In this document: in pieces, positions 63,438-64,000 of the stretch
How the letters are laid out: each line of letters starts with the position of its first letter
How positions within the stretch are numbered: the first letter of the stretch is position 1
Source: Croceicoccus ponticola
Lineage (GTDB): Bacteria > Pseudomonadota > Alphaproteobacteria > Sphingomonadales > Sphingomonadaceae
NCBI RefSeq assembly: GCF_004004515.1
Contig: NZ_RXOL01000006.1
Span: 1-64,000 of the forward strand
Direction of reading: 5' to 3'
Length of the DNA stretch: 64,000 nt
Program-made: the position numbers and the translations under genes
The notes under the pieces: generated by a model
Databases searched by the model: none
Told to the model about the DNA's origin: nothing
What the model saw: the letters and a program-made list of their open reading frames with translations, nothing else

Positions 63438-63878
63438 TCAGTCGAAGAACACGACCTGAACCGCATAGAAAATGGCCACTGTCACAGTGAGGAAAGCGAC
63501 CAGCATCGCCAACGAACGATGTTCGCTATGCGGTTCGGCCCGTTCTGCGGGAACGCGGCGGCGTTCAACCGGTCGATGACGGTTGCGTTTCGAAGCCATT
63601 TCAGCCTCGAAAACCACGGCTTCGGGAATCGGCTGAACGAACTGGCACCCATATTCGTCGGTATCGTTCCACATGACTTTTGCCGTGGTCATGCCGATCT
63701 GCGGCAGGTCGACCTGCACCTGATCGCCCAAGCGCAGAGGTCGCGGGCTGTTGAGCAGCATGCCCGTTGTCGACAAATTCACCAGCGTAAGCGGATAGTT
63801 GCCGCCGGCATGGCTGGTCATCAGCCGAACCGGGACGCGGTCCGCGCGACGCTCTTCGCGCATTCGTGCCATCGCCAT
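63438..63878 (-). CDS. PilZ-domain protein with C-terminal membrane anchor
   Basis: This protein of about 146 residues has a PilZ-like domain: RMREERRADRVPVRLMTSHA (with an RRADR basic motif), LTLVNLSTTGMLLNSPRPLR, and TTAKVMWNDTDEYGCQFVQP. A basic linker and a hydrophobic tail LAMLVAFLTVTVAIFYAVQV follow. PilZ domains bind c-di-GMP. It shares layout and several motifs with the element-encoded protein at 40539. The start is chosen among several in-frame GTG and ATG codons. The last 107 bases of the window contain no gene. Confidence 0.85.
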   Translation of the reverse strand: MAMARMREERRADRVPVRLMTSHAGGNYPLTLVNLSTTGMLLNSPRPLRLGDQVQVDLPQIGMTTAKVMWNDTDEYGCQFVQPIPEAVVFEAEMASKRNRHRPVERRRVPAERAEPHSEHRSLAMLVAFLTVTVAIFYAVQVVFFD

Positions 63879-64000
63879 GCCCACGTTCACCAACCCCTTG
63901 CCCTATCAGCCCAAGTCAGGGTTTTACGCGGACAACGTTAACGACCCGTAGCGTTTACCGCAATCCGCAGCTTACCGGTAAGGTTTCAGACCCCGCCCGC

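Overview
The window is a high-GC alphaproteobacterial chromosome segment, most likely from the order Sphingomonadales (Novosphingobium or a relative). The basis is the gene order rpsB-tsf ... pyrH-frr-uppS-cdsA-dxr-rseP-bamA-skp-fabZ, an alphaproteobacterial type LexA box (GAAC-N7-GAAC), a separate NDUFS4-like complex I subunit, TonB-dependent receptors and many acyl-CoA catabolic genes. The genus is inference.

Region by region: (1) 1-10.3 kb is a catabolic cluster for a CoA-activated, probably polycyclic or steroid-like substrate. It holds an acyl-CoA dehydrogenase, MaoC hydratase, TesB thioesterase, two VOC proteins, an SDR, a Rieske oxygenase, enoyl-CoA hydratase, a thiolase-like protein with its OB-fold (DUF35) partner, a CaiB CoA-transferase and two TetR regulators. 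(2) 10.3-26.3 kb is mostly core envelope, lipid and translation genes: DUF808, rpmE, fabZ, skp, bamA, rseP, dxr, cdsA, uppS, frr, pyrH, tsf, rpsB, pssA and psd. It is interrupted by an AhpD-like gene and by a small membrane-protein gene behind a LexA-controlled promoter. (3) 26.5-31.1 kb holds a SnoaL-like protein, a TonB-dependent receptor and two SDRs. (4) 31,208-50,824 is an integrated mobile element of about 19.5 kb bounded by a perfect 63-bp direct repeat. The right copy is the 3' part of an intact tRNA-Tyr gene. (5) 50.9-64 kb is core again: rlmB, a lipoprotein gene, hup, lon, ybaB, dnaX, SRP RNA, NDUFS4-like, hrpB, a polyprenyl synthase, chorismate mutase and a PilZ protein.

The element has phage-like logic. 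A tyrosine integrase sits beside the tRNA. An Arc-like repressor and an AlpA-like gene diverge from a pair of near-identical inverted operators. A leftward early operon includes a replication-initiator-like gene that carries four iteron-like sites inside its own coding sequence, as lambda O carries ori-lambda. A module of four overlapping or closely spaced genes ends in a 1567-residue polyvalent protein (SNase-like domain, M15 peptidase domain, five PPPPxGF domain-boundary motifs). No terminase large subunit, portal, capsid or tail gene is visible, so it is either a deleted prophage or a phage satellite. Cargo at the left end is a putative new three-gene cassette: winged-helix/nucleotidyltransferase, 52-residue two-TM protein and MltR/HEPN-like protein. 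An Abi/HEPN protein and a PilZ protein are also carried.

Two regulatory signals tie chromosomal genes together. A CA(A/G)TCATGATTG quasi-palindrome, usually followed by six T, occurs at five places next to the Rieske, CaiB, two TetR and AhpD-like genes and suggests one TetR regulon. A sigma-70 promoter overlapped by a LexA box lies upstream of a small membrane protein that could be an SOS checkpoint protein.
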